A DNA stretch of 64,000 nt from Pyropia yezoensis (lineage: Eukaryota > Rhodophyta > Bangiophyceae > Bangiales > Bangiaceae): NCBI GenBank assembly GCA_009829735.1, contig CM020620.1, forward strand, positions 25,700,951-25,764,950, read 5' to 3'. The position numbers were made by a program, and so were the translations under genes. Positions 1-9,776 of this stretch are shown one piece after another. The notes under the pieces were generated by a model, which was given only the letters and a program-made list of their open reading frames with translations, had not been told where the DNA came from and did not search any database. Each line of letters opens with the position of its first letter. Within the stretch, counting starts at the first letter, position 1.

Positions 1-1
1 T

Positions 2-610
2 GCTCATCGAGGAGCCTCTCGAAGCCGCGGGCGAGCTGTGCCGACGTCTTCCCCGCGGGTCGCGACTCCGACCTTGGGGGGTGTGGAGCCGACTCAGGCT
101 CCACCCTTTCAGTTCCTCGAACCCTTCCCCGACGTGGCGTTGGGTTCGCTACGGGTCCGAACTCCGGTCCCGATGCCGATTGCGCGTGGCGTCGGCGAGA
201 TGCTTCCCAACTTGGGAGCCATCATGTATGACGCCACGGTGGAGGCCTCACTCGTGGCCTCCCTTGACACGTTGGCTTGGGTCACCCGGCGTGTCAGTCA
301 CTTCCTCGCGTCGGGCGACTCAGCCACGGCGCGACAGTCATTGGCAGCTGAGGTCACTCGCCTCGCGGTTGGACACGAGTTTGTCCAACGGCTGCTGTCG
401 ACTCAGCAGCAGCTTCCGCGTCACGGAGGGAGTACCTCCGGACATCTTTCTTACGACGGGGATGGGTCCGCGAGTCGGCGGGCTCCTCCCAGTGCTTCCA
501 CTCCGGGGCCCTCCCGAGTGGGTTACGCCCCTCCGCTACCGGCCTACGACCCTGGGGGTTCGTGGTCGGCCGGTCCCTATAGTGGTGGGGGTGGGCATAT
601 GGAACGCTAG
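2..610 (+). CDS. Antisense ORF of element B, 5'-truncated by the window edge
   Basis: The open frame from base 2 to the TAG at 608-610 encodes about 202 residues of a protein homologous to the C-terminal half of the element A antisense ORF. Both share a PNLGA motif followed by a helical segment: here SLVASLDTLAWVTRRVSHFL, in A TTLVRTISWLAASTATL. They also share a second helix (EVTRLAVGHEFVQRLL here) and a low-complexity tail. It lies in the same relative position, just beyond the end of pol on the opposite strand. Function unknown. Confidence 0.75.
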   Translation, partial: AHRGASRSRGRAVPTSSPRVATPTLGGVEPTQAPPFQFLEPFPDVALGSLRVRTPVPMPIARGVGEMLPNLGAIMYDATVEASLVASLDTLAWVTRRVSHFLASGDSATARQSLAAEVTRLAVGHEFVQRLLSTQQQLPRHGGSTSGHLSYDGDGSASRRAPPSASTPGPSRVGYAPPLPAYDPGGSWSAGPYSGGGGHMER

Positions 611-738
611 AGTCAGCGGTCGAACGACTTGTTCTTTTCTTGGCGAGAAGAGTGGTGTGTGTTCTTCTCGTTTTGTATTGTGCCATAGTCGGCTTTGTTA
701 GTAGAGAATCTTTGAAGAACCATGGTATGCGTTTGTAC

Positions 739-869
739 TCATGGTTGGCTTGCCGCTCTGCTCTGACCTGGAGCAGGGACTTCATCCCCCGACGTACGAG
801 TGCTACGTCGGCGTATAGATATGCCCGCAGCCTGGCAGTATCTACGGACCTTCTCTACTGGTAGGTCCT
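739..869 (-). pseudogene. pol: Pol of element B, C-terminal fragment
   Basis: Minus-strand translation gives DLPVEKVRRYCQAAGI followed by a basic tail and a stop at 739. It aligns with the end of the element A chromodomain, DLPAEKVRAYCARNEI. The fragment is cut exactly at the LTR of element A. The rest of B pol up to the protease is absent from the window. Confidence 0.85.
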
Positions 870-1338
870 TGTGGCAAAAACCACTAGCACACACGGCACC
901 CAAGTTGGGGCGGTGTGCTAGGGCTGCCTCCCGTGTCGGGGGAACCGGAAGAAGTGCAAGTCGCACACACTCTGTCCCTGTTGTGGGGCAAACCCCCCAC
1001 GGACAAACAAGAGGATGGTGTGTGGTCCAACAGTTTCTTGGTCGGGACGGGGACGCAGGGCCAAGCCCCGCTGTCCCTCCCCTTATCCCCCCAGGGTCCA
1101 CTCAGAATCTCGCCACCCAGAATCTCCCACCCCAGCACCTGCCCACCGGGCCACACGAAAATTCAAGACGATAAATGCAGAAAACCCTCAAATCCAAGTT
1201 GGATTTACTACTAAGCTAACTATCACAAACTTAGGGAATATGGACCCAAATGCAGGGGGAGGAACGGATCAGGCTAGTGGCCTGCCGCCCCTTGCATGGC
1301 ACGTGTTGCCCCCCTACGTGGGGGTCAATACTGCCACA
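870..1338 (-). repeat. LTR of element A (3' LTR in the element's orientation)
   Basis: A 469-bp sequence with 7-bp inverted termini TGTGGCA/TGCCACA, repeated almost exactly at 9777-10245. Differences noted by eye are CACCC/CACTC near 1120, TATCAC/TATCCC near 1225 and TACGTG/TACCTG near 1317. Confidence 0.95.
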
Positions 1339-1351
1339 CTCCCCTCTCCTC
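1339..1351 (-). other. Polypurine tract of element A
   Basis: On the minus strand the 13 bases next to the 3' LTR read GAGGAGAGGGGAG, an uninterrupted purine run exactly where plus-strand DNA synthesis of an LTR retrotransposon is primed. Confidence 0.85.
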
Positions 1352-1676
1352 AGTTCCGACCGACCCGGTCGGCCCTGTGAGGGGGTGCGTAAACGCACGT
1401 CTCGGCGTTGGGGGCGCGACTTGCTGTCCCCCATCGAGTACGTAACACGGATGTGGAGGCGGTCACGTTGACCGCCCCTCTCCTCAAGCTTGCCCACTCG
1501 GCAGCTTGCTCTCCTCAGTTCACACTTCACCATCACCACCACCTCCCCTTCCCCTTCCACTGGGCCGCCCCACGCTGGGGAGGCCACCCGTATACCCACG
1601 ATCCGAGTCCCCCTCAACTCGAGGCGGGTCTCGTGCTGCGATAGCCAGAGCGTCTCTCCCCAACTTGGGGAGAGCC

Positions 1677-3620
1677 ATGGCGACTCCGGGAGTGGAGACG
1701 GACTCTCTTGACGAGCGCATGGAGGACACCTCCTACGGGGCAGCACCCGCCGGGACTTCCGGCGGGGGCTCCGCGATCGCTCCGGGGGACGGGACTCCCG
1801 CGTCACCCGGCTTTGAGTTGACGGCGGGGTCTCCTCCGGAGGCGGGACAAGTTGTTCCGCGTGAGGCCTTGGGGCGGTGGTTTTACCCCGCTTGGCCTCT
1901 CTATGAGGAGGGGCTGACTGTTCTTAGCTGTGGCCGACTTGGCGCAGCGATGGGCCGGGTATGGGACCGCCTACGGGAGAAGTATCCCCGTAGGGTCGGG
2001 TTCCCTGCCGACTTCAGGACGGACCAGTTTGCCTTCCTGGACGATGAGGAGGTTGAGGACGTTCAGCGTGCCAAGGCCATGGTGGACCGCGGGGGAACTA
2101 TCCCGGGTCCCGGCGACTTGCCGACCTTCACGTGGGACGCTGTGGCAACTCGCCCACCGTACCTCCACGAGGCCGATCCACACACTCATCACTTTGATGT
2201 GCGGATGATAAAAGACTTCCGGCGAGGTCCCTACTTGGTGACCTCGGCTCAACTTGAGTTTCCTCAACAGTCTGCTGCCAGTAAGGAGCAGTACTATCCG
2301 AAGAAGCCCGAGTGGTGGCCTCAAGTTGAGGTCCCCTACGGGTTCCCGGCGTTGTTGCCACGGTTGCTTGACCACTTCGGCTCCGTCATGTTGACGGCTG
2401 CCCCTGATCACCTGGTGTGGGCCATACTGGCCACCCAGTGGCTCCTCGAGGTCATGTCGACCTGGTTGTCCTGTGTTCAGCGGCGGGGGATGCTCTGGCA
2501 TCTCCCCCTCCGGCTCCTCCAAGGTTTGGAACAGCTCACCCCTCAGCTAGTTGCTGAGGGGTGCTCATCAGGACAACTCACTCTACTTGAGGAGATGCTC
2601 CGGCTCCATAAGTTTATCGAGTGGGAGAGCATTGAGCACAAGTTGTGCCGCCCCACTCGTGGGCCCAAGGACGATGGCGCACTTCGCCAGTTCGTGTGGG
2701 TCGCTCGTGAACTACACGACGGCCGTGTGGTCCTACGAGAGGGGTTGGGCATCGGGGACTACCCGTATGCCCCGGGGGTGGATCGCCGCACTGCGCCACC
2801 CCCGGACAAGCCCATAGTTATGGCCGTGCCGTCCTATGATGACCACATGACTCAACCCACTGCGGGGGCCCCAAGTCGGGGTCGCAGTCACACCCGGGTA
2901 CCGCCACCTCGGCGTGCCCCTCCGCTTCCTCCTGTTCCTTTCCAGCCTCACGGGAACATCCCGATCAGCGTGGCCGTGGAGTCTTCCACCCCGGTGTCCC
3001 CCAACTTGGGGGCCACCCTCCTGACGGTATACCCCAAGTTGGTGTTGCCGCCCACGCCTCTAACCTCAGAGATGATGATCACCACGTTGGTGCGCACCAT
3101 TTCCTGGTTGGCCGCGTCGACCGCAACCCTACAGAGTTCCGAGACTCCTCAACTTGAGGAGCGCGTTCGTACTGCAGTGGCGACCGCGAGTTGCGAGTCG
3201 GTGGCGGAGTTTATGACAGCCGAGTTGGCTCGCATTGGGGCTATTATGCCCCAGCCAGCCCCACTTGGGCGTGGCAAACGTCGCGCGAGCCGGGCATACT
3301 CGCCTCCTCGCCGTCGTCGCCGACACTCGCGGCGCTCTCCTTCCGTATCGGAAGACGAGTTGTCTTACTCCGTTTCGGAGTCCTCTACCCCGTCGGAGAC
3401 GGAGTCTGTCCAGCGTCTGCGTCGCAAACTTGCGCGCAAGACCAGGCAGAAGAGTGGCCACGGTCGGCGCCACTTGCGCGACCGTGAGGGGCGCGACGGT
3501 TCCGACTTGGAGCCGCCGCCCCCTCCAACGAGTGGAGACCGTTATCGGCGTGGGTCTCGCCGCTCGCCTCCACGTGAGGGCGAGGGCCGTGGAGTGGGAG
3601 AGTCTAGCATGCGTGCCTAG
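1677..3620 (+). CDS. Antisense third ORF of element A, function unknown
   Basis: A 647-residue ORF on the strand opposite gag-pol, between the end of pol and the 3' LTR. I start it at the first ATG (1677). The central part (about residues 60-370) is rich in W, F, Y and L and looks globular, with segments such as PYLVTSAQLEFPQ and LLDHFGSVML. The C-terminal 120 residues are arginine/serine-rich (RS-like) and end in a basic tail, which would suit nucleic-acid or nuclear association. I recognise no domain. Element B carries a homologous ORF at 2-610 with the same organisation, so the frame is maintained and is not a chance ORF. Antisense or additional ORFs are known in some plant gypsy lineages, but I cannot match this protein to one. 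Confidence 0.8.
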   Translation: MATPGVETDSLDERMEDTSYGAAPAGTSGGGSAIAPGDGTPASPGFELTAGSPPEAGQVVPREALGRWFYPAWPLYEEGLTVLSCGRLGAAMGRVWDRLREKYPRRVGFPADFRTDQFAFLDDEEVEDVQRAKAMVDRGGTIPGPGDLPTFTWDAVATRPPYLHEADPHTHHFDVRMIKDFRRGPYLVTSAQLEFPQQSAASKEQYYPKKPEWWPQVEVPYGFPALLPRLLDHFGSVMLTAAPDHLVWAILATQWLLEVMSTWLSCVQRRGMLWHLPLRLLQGLEQLTPQLVAEGCSSGQLTLLEEMLRLHKFIEWESIEHKLCRPTRGPKDDGALRQFVWVARELHDGRVVLREGLGIGDYPYAPGVDRRTAPPPDKPIVMAVPSYDDHMTQPTAGAPSRGRSHTRVPPPRRAPPLPPVPFQPHGNIPISVAVESSTPVSPNLGATLLTVYPKLVLPPTPLTSEMMITTLVRTISWLAASTATLQSSETPQLEERVRTAVATASCESVAEFMTAELARIGAIMPQPAPLGRGKRRASRAYSPPRRRRRHSRRSPSVSEDELSYSVSESSTPSETESVQRLRRKLARKTRQKSGHGRRHLRDREGRDGSDLEPPPPPTSGDRYRRGSRRSPPREGEGRGVGESSMRA

Positions 3621-3731
3621 TTGGCAGCTGCCTTTGTTGTGAGAGTGTGAGGGTTAGGGCTGTAGTTAAAAGCTACTCTGCGTACCACTTCGACTTGAAG
3701 CACTCTCTTGGCACTGTTGCTCGGCCTTCCC

Positions 3732-6700
3732 TCACGTTGAGGGAGGGCTGTTAGGGTCTATCTCATTCCGGGCACAGTACGCCCGGACCTTCTCAGCGGG
3801 AAGGTCTTCCACATACTCCCACGTATCATCCTTGGCTTTGTAGCCAAACCAACGCACCCTCAACATGAGGCGGTTAGTGTCTTCATCCCATCCGTGGTCG
3901 ATGAACTTATCAAACACGTACTCCTGCGGGCCCTGTTTGGCCGCAGGCAGTGAGGGGAGGCGCCACGCTTCCAAAGCACGCGCCCAAGCTGGGTCGCCTG
4001 CAGGCGGTGGTGCAACTTTGACCACGTCCTGTCCGTTCACTGTGCGGACCCCATCGTCACTTTCGATGGTGAAGCGCCGCCCATCAGTACGAAGGACCTG
4101 GTACGGTCCCTTCGTCTGGAATACCAGCTTACCCCCAGTTGGGGTGTGCGAGTGTACCAGCACCCAGTCACCCTGCTCGGGAACATGTTTAGCATTGCGC
4201 ACCTTTTTGTCAAAGGTACGCTTGTAGCGCTTTTGTGCTTTGTCCATCTCAGCCCTGACTTTAGGGATGAGGTTTTCAAGCCTAGCGGCGAACTCCGCCT
4301 TAATCTCAGTAGGAGTAGGCGTACTGCCACCATCCTCCCTAGTTGGGAGCGACCGCCGCACGGCAATAGACCGCACACGACGGGGGGTCACAAAAGCGAG
4401 GGGTACTTCCCCGGTAGATGAGTGAACCTGCGAATTGTAGGCAGTAGTAAGGATAGAAATATATTGGTCCCACGTCTTCACGTGCTCACTCACATAGTGG
4501 CGCAGCTGCCTAACAATAGTTTTGTTGAAGCGCTCCACCTGCCCATTAGTTTGTGGGTGGTAGGGGGTGGCATAGTTTGCCTTAACCCCCAACATATCCA
4601 GCACTCCCTGAAACAGTACAGACGCAAATTGCGGTCCATTGTCCGATAGTGTACTATCCGGGATGCCATACGCGGCAACCCAGTGATCTAGGAAGGCTGA
4701 CACGACCGACATGGCCGTGATCTCCGCCAGTGGGATCGCTCGCGTAAGTTTCGTGCAGCGGTCACAGATGACCAGGAGGTACTGGTTGCCCTCCTCGGTC
4801 ACTGGCAGTGGCCCAAGGATGTCCATCGCCAACGCGGCGAAGGGCTCCTTGGCCGGGAACAATAACATAGCCGTACTAGGCCGCCGATCCATCAGACGGT
4901 TCTGTGCACAACTTGTGCAGGCAGCCACCCAACTGTAGATGTCCACCACCATGGACGGCCAGTAGTACCTGGTCCTCAGGGTCTGGTACAGTTTACTAGA
5001 CCCCAGGTGTCCACCCGTGGGAGCGTTGTGCTCCCTCTTAAGGATACTGTCCTTGAGGGATGCGGGGACGACAAGTTGTTCGGTCCCCTGGAATACCCCC
5101 CTCCTCATGAGGAGGCCATCGTCTCCCAGAAAGAAACGCGTCTCTACCACTGTATCCAGTATATCCCTCTGCGACTTGCAGAAGGGATCCTTGGCCTGGG
5201 CCTTCACCACCTCGTCCAGGGACAGGGGCAAGTACTTCTTGTTCCCTGGCGTCTCGGGGTTCAACGCCTGACCCGAGCGCGTGACTACCCCCACGATGGG
5301 GATGTCCTCATCAACTGGGTTAGTGTCCAGCCCCTCGGTGGGTACCCGAGAGAGGCCATCGGCAAGGGCATGTTGCCTGCCAGGTCGGTACTCAATGTCA
5401 AAGTTGAAGGGTGCCAGTCGCACCCTCCACCGGTTGAGACGAGTGTTCGTACAGTCCGTCTTGAAGATAAACTGCAACGCGCGGTGGTCACAGCGGATGA
5501 GGAACTTCTCACCCTCTAGGTAGTGACGAAGTGACGTCACCGCCCACACCACTGCGAGTCCTTCCAACTCGGTGACTCCGTAGTTCTTCTCGGCCGAGTT
5601 CAGCCCCTTACTAAAGTATCCCACCGGCAAGTACTCCTTGTCCGGCTGCTGCTGAAGCAACACACAACCAAGTTGGTCGTAGCTAGCGTCCACATCCAGG
5701 ATGTAGTGGCCTCCCAACCTGGGAATAGCCAAGATGGGGGGCTTCAGCAGAAGGTCCCGAAGAGTCTCAAAGGATTCCTGCTCCGCCCGACTTGGGGGAG
5801 GCAGGTTCTTCGGTAGCGTTGAGCTCACTAGCTCATTCAACGGCTTCGCCACCTTGGCGAAGCCCTTGGTGAAACGTCGGTACACGTTACACATCCCGAG
5901 GAAGCTCCTCATCTGGGTCTGGGTCCGGGGGTACAGAGCCTTACGAATGGCCCTCAAGTTCTTCTCGTTAACACTGAGACGCCCCGGATGGACAACATGT
6001 CCCAAGTACTCCACCTCTTGAGTAAAGAGGTGGCACTTACTCGCCTTCAGTGACACACCGGCGTCAGCAAGTAGCTTGAACACCTGGCCAAGATGGCCAA
6101 TGTGTTCCTCCGGACTTCGGGAGAACACAATGATATCGTCTAGGTACACAAGACAGATCTGCCACCGTACTCCGGCCAGAATCATGTCCATAGCGCGCTG
6201 GAAAGTTGCCGGCGCGTTACACAGACCAAACGGTAGACGCTTGCACTGGTAGGTACCACAGTGACAGGTAAAGGTAGTTTTATGCCTGTCCTCCGGGGCA
6301 ATGGGAACTTGCCAGTACCCCGCGTTACAGTCCAGGGTAGAGAACACGTTTGCCTCCCCCAGAGAGTCCAGACAGTCATCCATCCTAGGTAGGGGATAAC
6401 TGTCCTTCACCGTGCTCTCGTTGAGCTTACGGTAGTCGATACAAAACCGGGGGGTCCCATCAACTTTGGGGACGATAACCACCGGACTCGCCCACTCGGC
6501 GTTGCTGGCCTCGATCACATCGAGGGCCTCCATGCGAGCAACTTGCTCCTTAACGAGGGCCCTTGAACGAGGTCCTCCCCTATACGGTTGTTGGCGTATA
6601 GGGGGTGCACCGGGCTTCAACTCGATCCGGTGTTGGGTGGCTCTCATGAGTCCCAATTGACCATCCCACAACTTGTGATATTGGTCCAAGAGGCGTTCAA

Positions 6701-7715
6701 CTTGAACCCTCAACCTGGGGGGGACACCCTCCATGTTCACATGGGGTCGAGGAGAGGCGGCCGACTTGGCTTGATGCTTCTCCTTTCCGGACTTCGGGTC
6801 GCTACTTGCGCCCGCGTTGAGGGTGACCGCTACTACCGGTCCCTCGTGTTGGTCGATATAGCCGAACTTGGCTCCCGACTTGAAGTACTTGGGCGAGGGG
6901 CTCAGGTTCATCACCTGGATCCTCCACGGGACTCCGGCTTTGGAGTCCATCGTGCCAAGGGCAACATGCACTTGGTGCTTGCGAGCAAGACGGGGGTGAG
7001 GGTGCACCAACCCGTTCCCCGTAAAATCAGTTACAACATCAACGTGCGCCACCGAGTTGGGGGGCAACGTGACTTTGCGGGCTAAACGCAGGGTAGCAGT
7101 AAACCCTTCCCTCACCGAACAAACAGGCTTCGACTGTGAGACTGTCACAGGAGCCACAGACTTTCCCTTACCAAGGATGGGGATAGTCTCCCCATTCATC
7201 AACTTTACCCAGTACTCAGGGCCACAAATCAAAGGCACTTGTGTAACAACATAAGGGGTACCCAGAAGCAGGGGTACCGATATATTCTCAACTACGCCAT
7301 AGGTCACGTCGACCTCATGGGTCCCCAACCTAGTTGGTAGGGTCACGGCACCAACTATGGGAAGTACCCCACCATTGATGTCAATCATATGGTCAGCTTT
7401 GGACCTCCAGTGTTGGAGCTTCACCTCCTTTGGTAATAGCGACTTGCGTATCAAGGAGGCTCCTGACCCGGTATCAAGTACGATACGGGTACAGCATGCA
7501 CAGCCGGGGGCAAGTTGCACCCGTCCAGCCACCTGGAAGTTCTCACCCGTCAGCACCGCGATGACCCGACGTGGGTTTACGTTCTTGGGGAGTCCTACCC
7601 GAGGTGGGCGGACTCCCTTAGGTCGCCGCAGTATCCGGCACGGTTGGTTCGTCCTCCTGGCCCACTTGGCCGAGGCTGCCGTTGTGAGCTTCGGACGACC
7701 AGCTCCAACGGTCAT
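3732..7715 (-). CDS. pol: Pol of element A: protease-RT-RNase H-integrase-chromodomain
   Basis: A 1327-residue uninterrupted polyprotein for replication and integration of the element. Domains in order: aspartic protease with LDTGSGASL near residue 80; reverse transcriptase from about residue 360 to 570 with the catalytic YLDD in CLVYLDDIIVFSRS; RNase H beginning ILDVDASYDQLG; integrase with an HHCC zinc site (ending CTSC) and a DDE core (D in LAMDILGPL, D in LSDNGPQFAS, E in QTNGQVERFNKT); and a C-terminal chromodomain of about 50 residues containing the aromatic cluster VRWFGYKAKDDTWEYVEDL. All catalytic residues I looked for are present, so the enzyme is probably functional. It starts at an ATG that overlaps the gag stop by one base pair step (ATGA), suggesting coupled re-initiation or frameshifting. 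Confidence 0.96.
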   Translation of the reverse strand: MTVGAGRPKLTTAASAKWARRTNQPCRILRRPKGVRPPRVGLPKNVNPRRVIAVLTGENFQVAGRVQLAPGCACCTRIVLDTGSGASLIRKSLLPKEVKLQHWRSKADHMIDINGGVLPIVGAVTLPTRLGTHEVDVTYGVVENISVPLLLGTPYVVTQVPLICGPEYWVKLMNGETIPILGKGKSVAPVTVSQSKPVCSVREGFTATLRLARKVTLPPNSVAHVDVVTDFTGNGLVHPHPRLARKHQVHVALGTMDSKAGVPWRIQVMNLSPSPKYFKSGAKFGYIDQHEGPVVAVTLNAGASSDPKSGKEKHQAKSAASPRPHVNMEGVPPRLRVQVERLLDQYHKLWDGQLGLMRATQHRIELKPGAPPIRQQPYRGGPRSRALVKEQVARMEALDVIEASNAEWASPVVIVPKVDGTPRFCIDYRKLNESTVKDSYPLPRMDDCLDSLGEANVFSTLDCNAGYWQVPIAPEDRHKTTFTCHCGTYQCKRLPFGLCNAPATFQRAMDMILAGVRWQICLVYLDDIIVFSRSPEEHIGHLGQVFKLLADAGVSLKASKCHLFTQEVEYLGHVVHPGRLSVNEKNLRAIRKALYPRTQTQMRSFLGMCNVYRRFTKGFAKVAKPLNELVSSTLPKNLPPPSRAEQESFETLRDLLLKPPILAIPRLGGHYILDVDASYDQLGCVLLQQQPDKEYLPVGYFSKGLNSAEKNYGVTELEGLAVVWAVTSLRHYLEGEKFLIRCDHRALQFIFKTDCTNTRLNRWRVRLAPFNFDIEYRPGRQHALADGLSRVPTEGLDTNPVDEDIPIVGVVTRSGQALNPETPGNKKYLPLSLDEVVKAQAKDPFCKSQRDILDTVVETRFFLGDDGLLMRRGVFQGTEQLVVPASLKDSILKREHNAPTGGHLGSSKLYQTLRTRYYWPSMVVDIYSWVAACTSCAQNRLMDRRPSTAMLLFPAKEPFAALAMDILGPLPVTEEGNQYLLVICDRCTKLTRAIPLAEITAMSVVSAFLDHWVAAYGIPDSTLSDNGPQFASVLFQGVLDMLGVKANYATPYHPQTNGQVERFNKTIVRQLRHYVSEHVKTWDQYISILTTAYNSQVHSSTGEVPLAFVTPRRVRSIAVRRSLPTREDGGSTPTPTEIKAEFAARLENLIPKVRAEMDKAQKRYKRTFDKKVRNAKHVPEQGDWVLVHSHTPTGGKLVFQTKGPYQVLRTDGRRFTIESDDGVRTVNGQDVVKVAPPPAGDPAWARALEAWRLPSLPAAKQGPQEYVFDKFIDHGWDEDTNRLMLRVRWFGYKAKDDTWEYVEDLPAEKVRAYCARNEIDPNSPPST

Positions 7716-9601
7716 TCGTTTCCCGCCGACTTGGCGTCCGAATCTGAGGGCGGGGAGGAAGACGACGAGTCCGAGGACGACGTGTCCGCCTCCTCCGCCG
7801 AGGGTGTGGCGACCGCAACGACCGGTCGAGACCCACCCTCGCGGCGTGAACGTACTTCGTTCGTAGCCGACTTTTTACTCGCATTCCTAACAAGTTGTTG
7901 GATGCGTGTACTCAACTTGGGGCAATCATATGCCCAGTGACCATTGGAGTTGCAGTTCCAACACCGATGGTCCGTTCCGGGAGGGGTCTTCCCAACTGGG
8001 GAAGACGAAGGGATACCCTAGGAAGTTCCCACGGCAGCTACCACCCTCTCCTTGCGGATTCGGCGTGCCTCTCTCAACTCTCTGGCCTGGCGCGCCTCCT
8101 CCCGTTCCTTGGCCAACTCGGCCTGACGCTCCTGGCGTTGTTCCTCCCGCAACTTGCGGTAGGCCTCGCCTCTGCGATAGGCGAACCTGGCCAACTCGGC
8201 CAGGGTCGCCCGGGCAGTGTTATGCTCCCGGGTCTCCATCCGGACTGACCAATGGAGTCCCTCCACAAACCGACTCTTCACCACAGCTTGTGGATGAAGA
8301 AACCCACAAAGATTGTTGAGCTTACGGACTCGCTCCGCAAAGGACAACTCGTCCTCCGCCTCTTCCTGATGGGCTTGCGTAAACTCCTCGACTTGAGAAG
8401 CCAACGCTGCCTCATCAACCATGGCTCTCAACAACCAGTTGACGAGCTCCAAATAGGACGTCACCTCCCCAGCGCCTCCACTTGAGGAGCTGGGCATGAC
8501 GGACATAAGTTCTGTCAGTAGGTCGCCCTTCGTAAACTCCTGTAGCATGTAAAAAGCCATGCCTTCACTTATGGCATTGTCGTCACAGGCTTTTGTGAAA
8601 CGACGTAGGAACTCAAAGACACGGAGGGGGGGAGTTCCGTCCCACTCCGCTTTGTGCCCAAAAGAATGAAGTGCATTCTTCTTGGCACGGCCCATGGCTC
8701 GGGCCTGGTCAGGACCATACGCCACCGACTTGTTGTGGAGGGCGTAGGTCTCACAGTCAAAGATCCTCTGGTAGACCGGGTTGGCTACCTGGATCTTGGG
8801 CGGCACCTCACGTTGAGGGAACAGCCGCTGTGGCACTGGGGTAAGTTCACTCTCAGTGCCTGTAGTCCGGCGCGGCGCGCTTGGTGTAGCCGCCGGCGTT
8901 TCCGGGGGGAACTCCCCCGTGAAGGGCGTACGCCCCACCGAGTATGGTGTGGCTCCCTCGTTGGGAGTCACAGGTGTCGCCCCCAGTTCGGGGCGACCAG
9001 AGATAGGCGTAAGGGGGGATTCCCCCTGCGCCTGCGGGCTCGAAAGCCCCAATCCGGTTTGGACATTAAGGCCATCTGGCAAACTCGCCACAATCTGATT
9101 CAGAATAGTATTCGTCATCGTGACCATCAGGTCCGGCAAAGTCTGCCGCAACACATTGGTCGCCTCCCGACGGACAGTTTCCGCGAGGAGTGGATTGACG
9201 ACTCCAGTTGAGTCTCGGTCCGCCTCCGGGAGTCCACCTGAGGGGTAACCACGTTCCTCAGGGGTCTCAACCGGGGGCATGGGCGCGAGCCCATCGCCGA
9301 CCAACGGAGGTCCACCGTCCTCCGAAAGCCTAGTTGGCGACGACTCCAAGCCAAAGTTGGCTCCAACCCGAGTGGAACCCGCGGGGACAGTCCTCACCCC
9401 TTGGGACGTTCCCGTTGAGTATACCACACGGTGGCCAGACTTCGGCCCACCCACATCAGAAGTGTCACCCGAGTGAACTCCCGACTGAGTCGGGGTGGCC
9501 TGTTGCCCGCCCGTACTTCCAGTCCTGCTGGCTTGAGGGACCTCTAGTCCCTCTGCGACCCCAGGTAAACCCACCTGTGTCTCACCAGTATTCAAAGGCA
9601 C
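7712..9601 (-). CDS. gag: Gag of element A, interrupted by an in-frame TAG
   Basis: Structural polyprotein of the retroelement. The first part (9601-8021) is proline-rich and then has a capsid-like helical domain ending in a charged coiled stretch. A TAG at 8018-8020 interrupts it. The same frame continues to 7712 and encodes a nucleocapsid zinc knuckle, C-X2-C-X4-H-X4-C, at about 7955-7910, so the downstream part belongs to Gag. No ATG opens this frame near 9601 (that codon is GTG). The ATG at 9657 is in another frame, whereas Gag of element B starts with a good ATG, so a small indel near 9600-9650 is likely. The final TGA (7714-7712) overlaps the pol ATG as ATGA. Confidence 0.85.
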
Positions 9602-9753
9602 TGAAGTACGTGCGTCACCCGTGTACTCCCCGACGACGGGGGGTCCGAGCTAGCCATGTTGGCTGACGATCCGTATGAAACGGTCCAAGACCACCGTTTC
9701 TCTGAGACAGAGGGCCCCCTACACCCGGGTGCACCCGGAGGTAAAGTTTACCT

Positions 9754-9771
9754 CTGTCCCCTGCTGCTCCA
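9754..9771 (-). other. Primer-binding site of element A
   Basis: Five bases inside the 5' LTR the minus strand reads TGGAGCAGCAGGGGACAG. It starts with TGG, as expected for pairing with a tRNA CCA end. Element B has TGGATCAGCGGGGGAGAG in the same place with the same 5-base spacer. It does not match the usual initiator-Met PBS (TGGTATCAGAGC); I cannot name the tRNA. Confidence 0.7.
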
Positions 9772-9776
9772 CGAAA

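Larger units (their letters stand above)
1..869 (-). mobile_element. Element B (Ty3/gypsy), 3' remnant
   Basis: Left-hand part of a second gypsy element related to A. It contains the C-terminal end of its pol (739-869, minus) and a partial antisense ORF (2-610, plus). It continues beyond the window start, where its 3' LTR should lie, and is cut at 869/870 by the LTR of element A. Confidence 0.85.

Noticed and set aside
739-1101. 120-codon minus-strand ORF running from LTR into flanking DNA
   Set aside because: A chimera made by the LTR junction. Only the part below 870 (end of B pol) is meaningful.
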